From NCBI RefSeq assembly GCF_003439925.1, contig NZ_QQRR01000001.1, positions 620,001 through 684,000 on the forward strand: a stretch of DNA of 64,000 nt, in the 5' to 3' direction. Made by a program: the position numbers and the translations under genes. The notes beneath the pieces were generated by a model that did not search any database, had not been told where the DNA came from, and saw only the letters and a list, made by a program, of their open reading frames with translations. Source of the DNA: Haloprofundus halophilus (lineage in GTDB: Archaea; Halobacteriota; Halobacteria; Halobacteriales; Haloferacaceae). Of this stretch, positions 17,120 through 24,587 are shown in pieces; the stretch's first letter is position 1, and every line of letters begins with the position of its first letter.

Positions 17120-17159
17120 TTAGGTGAGCCTAAAGCAAAGTATGTTTTGGTTGCCCTAA
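17120..17159. promoter_or_regulatory. Paired iron boxes flanking the TATA region of the 53-aa gene
   Basis: Box 1 is TTAGGTGAGCCTAA at 17120-17133, a classical DtxR/SirR-like sequence. Box 2 is TTTGGTTGCCCTAA at 17146-17159. Both fit TTWGG-N4-CCWAA, and their centres are 26 bp apart. Read toward the 53-aa gene, box 2 covers the region upstream of the TATA box and box 1 covers the start-site region just 7 bp before the ATG, so binding should strongly affect initiation. Confidence 0.75.
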
Positions 17160-17190
17160 ACTGCGTCAACTCGTGAACGTGACCGAACGG

Positions 17191-17255
17191 GCGGCGTCGT
17201 TCGGCGTCGTTCGGCGTCGTTCGGCGTCGTTCGGCGTCGTTCGGCGTCGTTCGGC
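17191..17255. repeat. 10-bp tandem repeat, about six copies
   Basis: The unit tcggcgtcgt is repeated five times perfectly at 17201-17250, with a one-mismatch copy (gcggcgtcgt) at 17191 and a partial copy after 17250. It fills the space between the 3' end of the DUF7504-like gene and the iron boxes. The 10-bp unit is close to one helical turn. Confidence 0.9.
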
Positions 17256-17278
17256 AGTCGACCGCGACGCGAGCGGGC

Positions 17279-17959
17279 TCAGATAGCCAGCCACTCGGTC
17301 GAGAGCGCTCGGTCGGGGAAGCGCCACCGGTGTTCCGGCGTCTCGTCGCAGAGCCGAAGCTCGATGACGGCGTCGAACGAGTCCGCGAGTTCGTCGACGA
17401 GCGGGTCGTCGCAGGGAACCGAGAGGTGGTAGTGCGCCATCCCGGCGACGGAACCGACTCGACCTCCGACGACGCTGACGAAGCGGCGCACCGACTGGAC
17501 GCCGCAGTCGTCGACGAGCGGCGACAGCGAGTCGAAACAGAGGCGGAGTTCGCCGGCGTCGAGTCCGTCCGACGCCTCGAACGCCGCGATGGCGTCGCCG
17601 ATAGCCCACGACAGCGACCCGAGGTCGTCGGCTTCGACGTACTCTCTGGACACCGGGCCACCGAGATTCGACCCCGAGAGTCCCTCGGAGGCGGCCGCAC
17701 CGCGGACCACCGCAGACTGCGAGACGACGCGGAGCGAGTCGGGGTCCCGAGACCCGTTTCCGAGCCGTTCGTGGGTGTAGACGCCGTCGGTGAAGACGAA
17801 CAGTCGTTTGCGCGACTCGGTCACCGCGTCGCCGAGAAGTCGGCGGGTGAGAGCCTGCCGAGCGTCGAGTGCTGCGGACCCGACTACGAGGATGTTACAC
17901 CCCCGGCGCTTCAACTCCGAGAGCGTCTGAGTGACGGATTTTTGCCCGGGGGCGTTCAT
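17279..17959 (-). CDS. KaiC/RecA-fold-like haloarchaeal protein (DUF7504-like)
   Basis: A 226-aa soluble protein. LKRRGCNILVVGSAALDARQ looks like a first Rossmann strand in which a Walker A loop has degenerated. It is followed by FVFTDGVYTHERLG and LRLCFDSLSPLVDDC, which resembles the Walker B-like strand of KaiC-type ATPases, and RRFVSVVGGRVGSVAGMAHY. Haloarchaea carry many such proteins, often linked to signalling, with unknown function. The start ATG at 17959 (MNAPGQKSV) is just upstream of the conserved region and has a TATA-like ATAAATATTG nearby at 17987-17997. Confidence 0.75.
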   Translation of the reverse strand: MNAPGQKSVTQTLSELKRRGCNILVVGSAALDARQALTRRLLGDAVTESRKRLFVFTDGVYTHERLGNGSRDPDSLRVVSQSAVVRGAAASEGLSGSNLGGPVSREYVEADDLGSLSWAIGDAIAAFEASDGLDAGELRLCFDSLSPLVDDCGVQSVRRFVSVVGGRVGSVAGMAHYHLSVPCDDPLVDELADSFDAVIELRLCDETPEHRWRFPDRALSTEWLAI

Positions 17960-18057
17960 TATTCGAAAAGAGACGACCGTGTGTACAATAAATATTGTGG
18001 GTGCCGACCGAGCGGCGAGTCGGTACTCGTTTTGTCGATGCCGCCGTAGCATCGTCG

Positions 18058-19134
18058 ATGACGGATTCACTGTTCAGTTCCCTGACCCTCCGCGGAACGG
18101 AGATCCCGAACCGCGTGATGGTTTCGCCGATGTGTCAGTACTCCTCGCCCGACGGCGTCGCCACCGACTGGCATCGAGTCCACCTCGGGAGTCGAGCGGT
18201 CGGCGGGGCCGGTATCGTGATGACCGAAGCGACGGCCGTCTCGCCCGAGGGACGCATCTCGCCGGACGACCTCGGTATCTGGACGCAGGAACAGGCGGAC
18301 GCGCTCGCGCCCATCGCGTCGTTCATCCGTTCGCAGGGGAGTCACCCCGCGATTCAGTTAGCCCACGCCGGGCGGAAGGCGAGCACCCATCGTCCGTGGG
18401 ACGGCGGCGGTCCCGTCTCGCCCGACGAGCGCGGCTGGGAAGTGTACGGGCCGACCGACGAACCCTGGCCGCGCGAGGAGTCGTATCCGAAGACGCACGC
18501 GCTTGACGCCGACGACATCGAGGTCGTCGTCGACCGATTCGCCGAAGCCGCCAAGCGCGCGCACCTCGCCGGCTTCGAGATAGCCGAGGTCCACGCCGCC
18601 CACGGCTACCTCCTCCACGAGTTCCTCTCGCCGGTCACCAACACGCGCGAGGACGACTACGGGGGCAGTTTCGAGAACCGCACGCGGCTCGTCCGCGAGG
18701 TCACCTCGGCGGTCCGGACCGTCTGGCCCGACGACAAACCGGTGTTCGTTCGAATCTCGGCGACCGACTGGTTGCCGGACCGCGAGTCGTGGGACCTCGA
18801 ACAGTCGGTTCGCCTCGCGCCGCTGCTCCGGGAGGCGGGTGCGGACCTCGTCGACGTGAGTTCAGGCGGTATCCACCCCGACCAGCAGATCACGAACACG
18901 GGTGCGGGCTATCAGGTCCGGTTCGCCGAGTCCATCCGCGAGGAGACCGAGATGCCCGTCGGCGCGGTGGGGAAGATAACCGAGGCCGAGCAGGCCGACC
19001 AACTGATTCGAAACGAGCGCGCCGACCTCGCTATCGTCGGTCGAGAGCACCTCCGCGACCCGTACTTCACGCTGCACGCAGCCGAAAAACTCGGCGTCGA
19101 CGTCGACTGGCCCGTGCAGTACCGGCGCGCCTAG
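18058..19134 (+). CDS. Old Yellow Enzyme family ene-reductase (YqjM-like)
   Basis: A 358-aa FMN-dependent TIM-barrel oxidoreductase. It belongs to the thermophilic-like/YqjM class: Cys26 in VSPMCQYSSPDG, the FMN and substrate residues in AIQLAHAGRKAST, His-x2-His in VHAAHGYLLHEFLSP, then RISATDWLPD and the phosphate-binding GAVGKITEAEQA and LAIVGREHLRDP. These enzymes reduce activated C=C bonds with NAD(P)H. The ATG at 18058 diverges from the DUF7504-like gene; the two starts are 98 bp apart. Confidence 0.92.
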   Translation: MTDSLFSSLTLRGTEIPNRVMVSPMCQYSSPDGVATDWHRVHLGSRAVGGAGIVMTEATAVSPEGRISPDDLGIWTQEQADALAPIASFIRSQGSHPAIQLAHAGRKASTHRPWDGGGPVSPDERGWEVYGPTDEPWPREESYPKTHALDADDIEVVVDRFAEAAKRAHLAGFEIAEVHAAHGYLLHEFLSPVTNTREDDYGGSFENRTRLVREVTSAVRTVWPDDKPVFVRISATDWLPDRESWDLEQSVRLAPLLREAGADLVDVSSGGIHPDQQITNTGAGYQVRFAESIREETEMPVGAVGKITEAEQADQLIRNERADLAIVGREHLRDPYFTLHAAEKLGVDVDWPVQYRRA

Positions 19135-19208
19135 TCGCGGAACGGAGCGGACACCTGCCGAACGGACGGGACAAAGCCTTATTCCCTTCAGGCGACCAAC
19201 ACGGAACC

Positions 19209-20012
19209 ATGAGCCGCCGCGACGACGACCTCGAAGAGCTTCTCGGGGAGTTAGAGGAGACGCTGTCGGAACTCCGCTCCGAACTCCGTGAGGGGCGGGC
19301 CCCCCGCCGCCGACCCTTCGAACCGCCGACGCCGAGAGACATCCTCCGATTCACCGAGGAGTACACCATCCCGACGGTCATCTCGACGCTGGAGGCGACG
19401 ATTCAGGCGCTCGAACTGTTCCGGAGACTGCTTCGGCTCGCCGACCCCGAGCGCGCGATACGCGAGGAGAGCAGAAGCGCCCGCGAGACGACCCGTCGTC
19501 ACGCCGACGACGTGGGCCGCGTCGCCGTCGACGGACTGGAGCGCGCGCTCTCGGAGCTTCAGCGGGCGCTCTCGGAGGCTGATCTCCCCGAGAACGGCGA
19601 GTCCCGCGACATCGTCGAAGAGGCGCGACAGCTCTCCAGAGATATCGAAGAGCGTCTCGCCGACAGTCGACGGCGTACCCGCGACTCCGAACGGCGCGAC
19701 CGCTCGTCGGACGGTCGGCCACGAACGACCCGGGAGCGAGGCGGTCCGATGCGACGAAACGGACGCGACGACGCGTTCGACGACGGTGCGGTCAGAATCT
19801 CCGTCAGCGACGAGGAGAGCGACGAAACAGACGGAGACGACTCCGACGACGCCGAATGGGACGGAGACGATTCCGACGACGCTGAACGGACCGGAGACGA
19901 CTCAGACGAGCCACCGACGGTCGACATCGAGTCGGAGTTGGATTCGATTCGCGACGAGGTCGAGCGAGCGGAGCGCGGCGAGGAGCCCAGACCCGAGGAC
20001 GACGAGGAGTAA
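19209..20012 (+). CDS. Haloarchaeal coiled-coil protein with acidic repeat tail
   Basis: A 267-aa protein. The N-terminal half is helical and charged (DLEELLGELEETLSELRSEL), then a conserved patch PPTPRDILRFTEEYTIPTVI and an amphipathic helix ALELFRRLLRLADPERAIRE. The C-terminal third is disordered with three tandem acidic units near EWDGDDSDDAERTGDDSD. Membrane or nucleoid association cannot be judged. It resembles conserved haloarchaeal DUF proteins of unknown role. An inverted repeat follows at 20051-20093. Confidence 0.78.
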   Translation: MSRRDDDLEELLGELEETLSELRSELREGRAPRRRPFEPPTPRDILRFTEEYTIPTVISTLEATIQALELFRRLLRLADPERAIREESRSARETTRRHADDVGRVAVDGLERALSELQRALSEADLPENGESRDIVEEARQLSRDIEERLADSRRRTRDSERRDRSSDGRPRTTRERGGPMRRNGRDDAFDDGAVRISVSDEESDETDGDDSDDAEWDGDDSDDAERTGDDSDEPPTVDIESELDSIRDEVERAERGEEPRPEDDEE

Positions 20013-20324
20013 CGACTCGGAACGGGGTAGCGAACAGACGGCGAATCGGAGCGCACGACGGGTCACCGTACTCCTGCCTCGGCCGTCGTGCGCGACTCGT
20101 TAGGTCACGCGAGAGGCTGGCCGCGCCTTCCTTCAAAAACGTTCGCCGTCCGTAACGGAACGGCAAGGGAAACAGCACGCCGAAACGGCGTATCGTCGTC
20201 TGTGCTACGAGACGTGGAATCGCTGGTTTCGGTCGGCGGCTGCGGGTGCGTTCAGGAGTGCGGAGCGTCCACCGTCGACGCAGACGCGACGGCGACGGTC
20301 TGTACCGGGGGAGGGGGTACCGAG
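20013..20324. other. Intergenic region, about 310 bp, no gene seen
   Basis: The space lies between the convergent coiled-coil gene and the OB-fold gene. Apart from the inverted repeat at 20051-20093 I see no RNA gene, promoter or protein-like frame. The frames crossing it are arginine- or cysteine-rich shadows. Confidence 0.5.
20051..20093. terminator. Inverted repeat, possible bidirectional terminator
   Basis: GCGCACGACGG at 20051-20061 pairs perfectly with CCGTCGTGCGC at 20083-20093, with a 21-nt loop. It lies 38 bp after the stop of the coiled-coil gene. Archaeal termination relies mainly on T-runs, which are absent here, so a terminator role is only possible. Confidence 0.4.
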
Positions 20325-20726
20325 TTAGCGAACCGGTCGGAACCGGTAGCCGTCCCACTCTTGGCTCTCCTTCTCGCGGATGCCGGCGTCGGGATCGCGG
20401 AGCTCCTCGGCGTAGACGGGTTCGACCTCGTCGCCGATTTCGACCCCGTGGCTCTCGCCGTCGACGTCGAGTTGACCGATGGCGCGCACCGGTTCGCCGT
20501 CGACGTCGAACTCGACGATGGCCAGCGAGTTCGGCGCGCGGACGCCCGGCGGCGTCGCTGTGCTCGTCGTCCACGTGACGACGGTGGCGCTGTACTCGCT
20601 CAGGTCGACGGTGTCGACCGGTTCTTTTCCGTCGGGGCCGAGCGGGTGCGGCGGGTACGTGATGCTGCCGTCGGCGTACCGTGCCGCTTCCATGGGTGGG
20701 TTCTCCGTCTCGCGGGTCTCTGTCAT
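20325..20726 (-). CDS. OB-fold protein of the DUF35/Zn-ribbon family (ribbon cysteines absent)
   Basis: A 133-aa partner-type protein found next to archaeal thiolases. The OB-fold part is clear: SATVVTWTTSTATPPGVRAP, SLAIVEFDVDGEPVRAIGQL, GDEVEPVYAEELRDP. The usual rubredoxin-like zinc ribbon should precede it, but the N-terminus (EAARYADGSITYPPHPLG) contains no cysteine at all. In archaea this family bridges thiolase and HMG-CoA synthase or supports acyl-CoA thiolases. Its ATG overlaps the thiolase stop by 4 bp (ATGA), so the two are translationally coupled. Confidence 0.85.
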   Translation of the reverse strand: MTETRETENPPMEAARYADGSITYPPHPLGPDGKEPVDTVDLSEYSATVVTWTTSTATPPGVRAPNSLAIVEFDVDGEPVRAIGQLDVDGESHGVEIGDEVEPVYAEELRDPDAGIREKESQEWDGYRFRPVR

Positions 20727-21877
20727 CGTTCCGCCTCCAGAATCGTCGTGGTGACGCAGTTGCCGAACCCGCCGACGTTGCACGCCAGGCCGGTGTCGGC
20801 GTCGACCTGTCGGTCGCCCGCGTCGCGGGTGAGCTGTCTGTAAATCTCGTACACCTGCGCGACGCCCGACGCGCCGAGGGGGTGTCCCTTCGACTTCAGC
20901 CCGCCGGAGGTGTTGATGGGGAGCTCGCCGTCGCGGTCGGTGACCCCTTCCTCGACGGCTTTCCAACCCTCGCCCTTCTCGAAGAAGCCGAGGTCCTCCG
21001 ACTGCAGGAACTCGAGGATAGTGAACATGTCGTGGAGTTCCGCCACGTCGACGTCGTCGGGACCGAGGTCGGCCATCTCGTAGGCGATCTCGCTGGAGTT
21101 GACGACGCCGCCCATCGTCGTCGGGTCGGCGCGCTCGTGGACGACGTGGGTGTCGGTCGCGCCGCCGATGCCCGAGACGACGGCGTACTCGTCGGTGTAC
21201 TCGCGGGCGACCGACTCGGGGCAGAACAGCAGCGCCGCGCTCCCGTCGGTGATGGGACAGAAGTCGTAGAGGCGAAGCGGGTCGGCGACGACCGGCGACT
21301 CCAAGACAGTGTCGAGGTCGACCTCCTTTCTGAACTGCGCGTGAGGGTTGTCGACGCCGTTCTTGTGGTTCTTCACCGCGACCTTGCCGAGGCTCTCGCG
21401 GGGGGCGTCGTACTCGTGGAGGTAGAGGCGAGCGGTCAGCCCTGCGAAACTCGGGAGCGTGACGCCGTGTTTGTACTCGACGGGATGAGTGAGCGAGGCG
21501 ATGACGTCGGTGGATTCGGCCGTCGTTCGGTGGGTCATCTTCTCGCCGCCGACGAGCAGCGTCATCTCGCTCGCGCCGGAGGCGACCGACTGCCAGGCGG
21601 CGTAGGTGCCCGCGCCGCCCGACGACGAGGTCTGGTCGATGCGCGCGGTGTAGGCGGGCATCGCCGCGAGGTCGTGCGCGAGGGCGTTCGGGACGCCCGT
21701 CTGGCCTTCGAACTCGCCGCTCGCCATGTTCGAGACGTAGAGGTGGTCTATCGCGTCCGGTGCGACGCCCGCGTCGTCGAGACAGGCCCGCCCGGCCTCC
21801 GCGAGCAACTCGCGAATCCAGGCGTCGCGCTGCCCGAATCGGGTCATCGACGCACCGATGATCGCTACGCGTTCCAT
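20723..21877 (-). CDS. Thiolase-family protein with Ser at the nucleophile position
   Basis: A 384-aa thiolase-fold protein of the archaeal/SCP2-like type. GASMTRFGQRDAWIRELL opens it, HDMFTILEF and GGLKSKGHPLGASGVAQ carry the active-site Asn/His-type loop and the catalytic His, and CNVGGFGNCV lies near the end. The nucleophile segment, which in canonical members reads xxxCASG, here reads DQTSSSGG, so Ser84 aligns with the Cys without any gap. It may use another mechanism or bind acyl-CoA without thiolysis. It is the first gene of the pair with the OB-fold protein. Confidence 0.85.
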   Translation of the reverse strand: MERVAIIGASMTRFGQRDAWIRELLAEAGRACLDDAGVAPDAIDHLYVSNMASGEFEGQTGVPNALAHDLAAMPAYTARIDQTSSSGGAGTYAAWQSVASGASEMTLLVGGEKMTHRTTAESTDVIASLTHPVEYKHGVTLPSFAGLTARLYLHEYDAPRESLGKVAVKNHKNGVDNPHAQFRKEVDLDTVLESPVVADPLRLYDFCPITDGSAALLFCPESVAREYTDEYAVVSGIGGATDTHVVHERADPTTMGGVVNSSEIAYEMADLGPDDVDVAELHDMFTILEFLQSEDLGFFEKGEGWKAVEEGVTDRDGELPINTSGGLKSKGHPLGASGVAQVYEIYRQLTRDAGDRQVDADTGLACNVGGFGNCVTTTILEAER

Positions 21878-21973
21878 ACCGGACGCGTGCGTGCCACCCG
21901 CTTACCGGTTTCCCTTCTGGAACGTCGAACGCGTCTCAAACGGTTTAACCTCCCCGCGAACCGAACGGTCGGT

Positions 21974-22387
21974 ATGCGCACAGCAGACGCCGTCGCCACC
22001 GCCGGCACCGTCGCCAGTCTCGTGCTTCTCGTCGCCGTCGCGGTCCCGTACCTCGTCGTCACTAACCCGGAGGCGCCGCTGTCGGCGTACTACGCCGCCG
22101 GTTCCGTCGGCGCGAACAGCGTCGGCTTCCTCGCGGCCATCGCCGCCGTCGTCTTCCTCTCGGGGCCGCGCGGCAACGCCGAACCGGACCTCGTCGCGGG
22201 CGTCGCCGTCGTTCTCGGACTCGCGATGCTGGTGTTGTCGCTTCTGTGGGCGACAGCTATCGACCAGACGCTGCTGTTCAGTTTCCCGCCGGAGGCCGCG
22301 TGGATACAGAACCACCGCTGGGTCGTCGTCGCGCTCTCGGCCGTCGTCGCCGTCGTCGCCGGCGTGTACGCCCGCGAAGTAGTCTGA
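21974..22387 (+). CDS. Four-TM haloarchaeal membrane protein
   Basis: A 137-aa integral membrane protein with four hydrophobic helices, around residues 8-28 (TVASLVLLVAVAVPYLVV), 45-63, 73-95 (LVAGVAVVLGLAMLVLSLLW) and 115-133 (WVVVALSAVVAVVAGVY). It has no charged catalytic motif and I do not know its function. The ATG at 21974 lies about 28 bp downstream of GGTTTAAC, a probable TATA region, so the mRNA should be leaderless. It diverges from the thiolase gene. Confidence 0.78.
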   Translation: MRTADAVATAGTVASLVLLVAVAVPYLVVTNPEAPLSAYYAAGSVGANSVGFLAAIAAVVFLSGPRGNAEPDLVAGVAVVLGLAMLVLSLLWATAIDQTLLFSFPPEAAWIQNHRWVVVALSAVVAVVAGVYAREVV

Positions 22388-22473
22388 ATCCGACCGTCGA
22401 ACCGCGCGCCGTCTTCGTATTCTGTGCGACGAGAGTCGAAAGGCCCTTAAGTCGGACCGGAGTAGTTCAGAGT

Positions 22474-22779
22474 GGACTAGGTCGGGCAGTTAGGCCCTGC
22501 TCGTCAACCCGCCATAGAGTCTTTAGCGGGGACCGAACGTCGGGCGCGTCCGGTCAGACCGGTACGGGCCCCGAAAGCCAACGTAGAAACCTCGTCCTGC
22601 GGGGACAGCGGCTTCGCGTCGCTCGTCCGCAGGGGCGAACCGTCACGATTCATCGGCGGTACTGGGTCAGGCGCGGAAGCGAGCAGCCCACCGTCGGACG
22701 TGTGTCGCTCGTAGGATCGCGGGGTGGAGGAGGCAACCGGGATTCCCCGTACCGGAACGCCGGGCAACCCCGACCGTCC
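22474..22779 (+). ncRNA. ffs: Signal recognition particle (7S) RNA
   Basis: Helix 8, the SRP54-binding site, is unmistakable at about 22668-22692: GTCAGG-CGC-GGAA-GCG-AGCAG with the GNAR-type tetraloop. The 5' part (ggtcgggcagttaggccctg) and the 3' part (cgggcaaccccgacc) pair to form the closing helix that is typical of archaeal SRP RNA, giving about 306 nt. CTTAAG at 22445-22450 is a TATA-like box about 26 bp before the inferred start. With SRP19 and SRP54 the RNA directs membrane and secreted proteins to the Sec translocon. The ends are good to a few bases. Confidence 0.93.
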
Positions 22780-22896
22780 GCATTCATACTTCGTTCTCGA
22801 CGTTCCCCGAGCGACGCGTCTCGCGGCCGCCGGCGACGACGGCCGCGCGCCGGACGCTCCGGAACCCATAGGTTCGGTCGTTTCCAACGACGCGCC

Positions 22897-23166
22897 ATGA
22901 GCGAAGCCAGCGCCGGCGACGTGGAGGCGCGCTACTACGAGACCGAGGGCGAGCGCATCGTACAGTTCGCGCGCGATGGACGGACCGCCGCCATCGCCCA
23001 GAACGTCGACGGCTACGCGATGCTGAAAGTTCGGCCGACCGCCGACGGCGACGAACTGGAGCGCTACTACGGCTTCGACATGGCGCTTGACCACGCCGCC
23101 GAACTGCTCGGCGTCTCGCCGCACGACCTCCCGGTGCCCGACGACGCCGGCGACATGGGGATGTAG
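22897..23166 (+). CDS. Small conserved haloarchaeal protein
   Basis: An 89-aa acidic protein with a beta-rich core (ARYYETEGERIVQFARDGRT, IAQNVDGYAMLKVRPTADGD) and a helical end (MALDHAAELLGVSPHDLPVP). No cysteine and no membrane segment. I recognise it as a haloarchaea-type hypothetical only. The start at 22897 is used because a longer open frame runs back through the SRP RNA and is arginine-rich noise. Confidence 0.75.
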   Translation: MSEASAGDVEARYYETEGERIVQFARDGRTAAIAQNVDGYAMLKVRPTADGDELERYYGFDMALDHAAELLGVSPHDLPVPDDAGDMGM

Positions 23167-23200
23167 CGGACGACGGCGTTCGACTCGGACGACGTTCGGC

Positions 23201-23878
23201 TCACCGACCCCAGTAGAAACGCGGCGCGAGGAACAGGTACGCCAGCGCCAAAAAGAGGAGTCCGAAGGCGAACCCGCCGCCGACTCGGTGGGGGAACAGA
23301 ATCGCCAGCGCCTGCACGACGCCCATCACGAGCGCGTCCTGGGTGTGCAAGTCGGGGTACGGAACCGTCGTCACCATCAACACGGCGAGCAGCGCGGTCA
23401 GTCCGACGAGCGGGAACGGGTCGGTGAAACCGACGAGGACGCCCGCGGCGAGAATCGTCGCCGCGAGCGTCGTCGGGACGCCGCGGGTCTGGTCGGAGTC
23501 GGCGTCGTAGGCGGTGTACATCCCGAGGCGCGTGACCGCCAGCGCGACGAACAGCGCCGCGACGGCGAGGGAGACGGCGACGCGAAGCGAGTCGAACCCC
23601 CAGGCGGCGCGGACCGCGGCCACGACGACCATCGCCGGAGCGACGCCGAACGACGCCACGTCCGCCAACGAGTCGAGGTACGGCCCGGCGTCGGTGCCGC
23701 CGTAGCGCCGGGCGAGGACGCCGTCGAGTCCGTCGGCGATGGCGGCCAGGAGGATGAGTCTCGCCGCGAGACCCGGGTAGACGTTGGCGGCGGCGACGGC
23801 GAGAAACCCCAGTCCGGCGTTGCCGACGGTGACAACGTCGGCGATGCCCAACCGACCGACGACGAACCGGGAGTGCAT
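23201..23878 (-). CDS. CDP-alcohol phosphatidyltransferase (PssA/archaetidylserine synthase-like)
   Basis: A 225-aa membrane protein with about six hydrophobic helices and the family catalytic signature DGLDGVLARRYGGTDAGPYL followed by DSLAD near residues 48-73, with the metal-binding Asp residues D-x2-DG-x2-AR...G-x3-D-x3-D. It should join an L-serine or other alcohol to CDP-archaeol to make polar lipid head groups. The gap between AR and G is seven residues where eight is usual. The likely product in haloarchaea is archaetidylserine, but head group choice cannot be read from the sequence. Confidence 0.87.
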   Translation of the reverse strand: MHSRFVVGRLGIADVVTVGNAGLGFLAVAAANVYPGLAARLILLAAIADGLDGVLARRYGGTDAGPYLDSLADVASFGVAPAMVVVAAVRAAWGFDSLRVAVSLAVAALFVALAVTRLGMYTAYDADSDQTRGVPTTLAATILAAGVLVGFTDPFPLVGLTALLAVLMVTTVPYPDLHTQDALVMGVVQALAILFPHRVGGGFAFGLLFLALAYLFLAPRFYWGR

Positions 23879-23932
23879 ATTTTCGGGGTTGCAGAGGTGC
23901 GGTATACGTCTTTACATCCGGAGTCGGTCGGC

Positions 23933-24013
23933 GTGCCGTCCGAAGTCGTCGACGTGCCGTCCGAAGTCGTCGACGTGCCGTCCGAAGTCGTCGACGTTCC
24001 GTCCGAAGTCGAC
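23933..24013. repeat. 21-bp tandem repeat between divergent genes
   Basis: Three perfect copies of gtgccgtccgaagtcgtcgac start at 23933, 23954 and 23975, followed by a degenerate fourth (gttccgtccgaagtcgacc). The array lies in the 193-bp space between the divergently transcribed phosphatidyltransferase and halocyanin genes, with about 55-60 bp left on each side for promoters. Confidence 0.92.
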
Positions 24014-24071
24014 CGCCGATTTCGACGCGCAGACCACGCCGCCTTTATCCGGCCGGTACCGAGGGCAACGT

Positions 24072-24527
24072 ATGAATCGACGCGCGTTTCTCGCCGCGGC
24101 TGGGGCGACCGGACTCACGGCGCTCGCGGGCTGTAACGGCGTGAGCGGACAGGGGGACGACTACGACGTCGGGATGACGGCGACGGCGTTCGACCCGCCG
24201 GAAGTCACTATCTCCGTCGGTGAGGAGGTCGTCTGGCAGAACACGAGCACCCGGGACCACACGGTCACCGCCTACGAGAACTCCATCCCCGAGGAGGCCG
24301 AATACTTCGCCACCGGCGGCTTCGAGAACGAACAGGCCGCCCGCGACGGCTGGCGCGACCTCGAAGGCGCGCTCAACAACGGCGACACGTTCGCGCACAC
24401 CTTCGAGGTGCCCGGCCGGTACGAGTACGTCTGCATCCCCCACGAGACCGGCGGGATGGTCGGCACGGTCGTCGTCGAGGAGGGCTCGGAGTCGGGCAAC
24501 GAGTCGCAGTCGGGCGACGGCTCGTAG
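24072..24527 (+). CDS. Halocyanin-type blue copper Tat lipoprotein
   Basis: A 151-aa protein with a Tat signal (MNRRAFLAAAGATG) ending in the lipobox LAGC with Cys21 as the lipid anchor. The plastocyanin-like domain has the copper ligands His63 (TRDHTVTA), Cys121, His124 and Met129 (YVCIPHETGGM). It should carry electrons on the outside of the membrane, for instance between respiratory complexes. A C-terminal Ser/Glu/Gly tail follows. The start is the ATG at 24072; GCCTTTATCC at 24041-24050 may be its TATA region. Confidence 0.9.
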   Translation: MNRRAFLAAAGATGLTALAGCNGVSGQGDDYDVGMTATAFDPPEVTISVGEEVVWQNTSTRDHTVTAYENSIPEEAEYFATGGFENEQAARDGWRDLEGALNNGDTFAHTFEVPGRYEYVCIPHETGGMVGTVVVEEGSESGNESQSGDGS

Positions 24528-24587
24528 TCGAGCGACGGCTCCGCGACTCGGTTCGGAAAAATTCGTGTCCGCGGCGGCGAAGCCGAC

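Noticed and set aside
17166-17609. 147-aa minus-strand frame with repeated TPNDAERRR units
   Set aside because: The repeats come from the 10-bp DNA array read in one frame, and the rest overlaps the DUF7504-like gene.
22246-23166. Long plus-strand frame running into the 89-aa gene
   Set aside because: It crosses the SRP RNA gene; only the last part from 22897 has the codon use and composition of a real gene.
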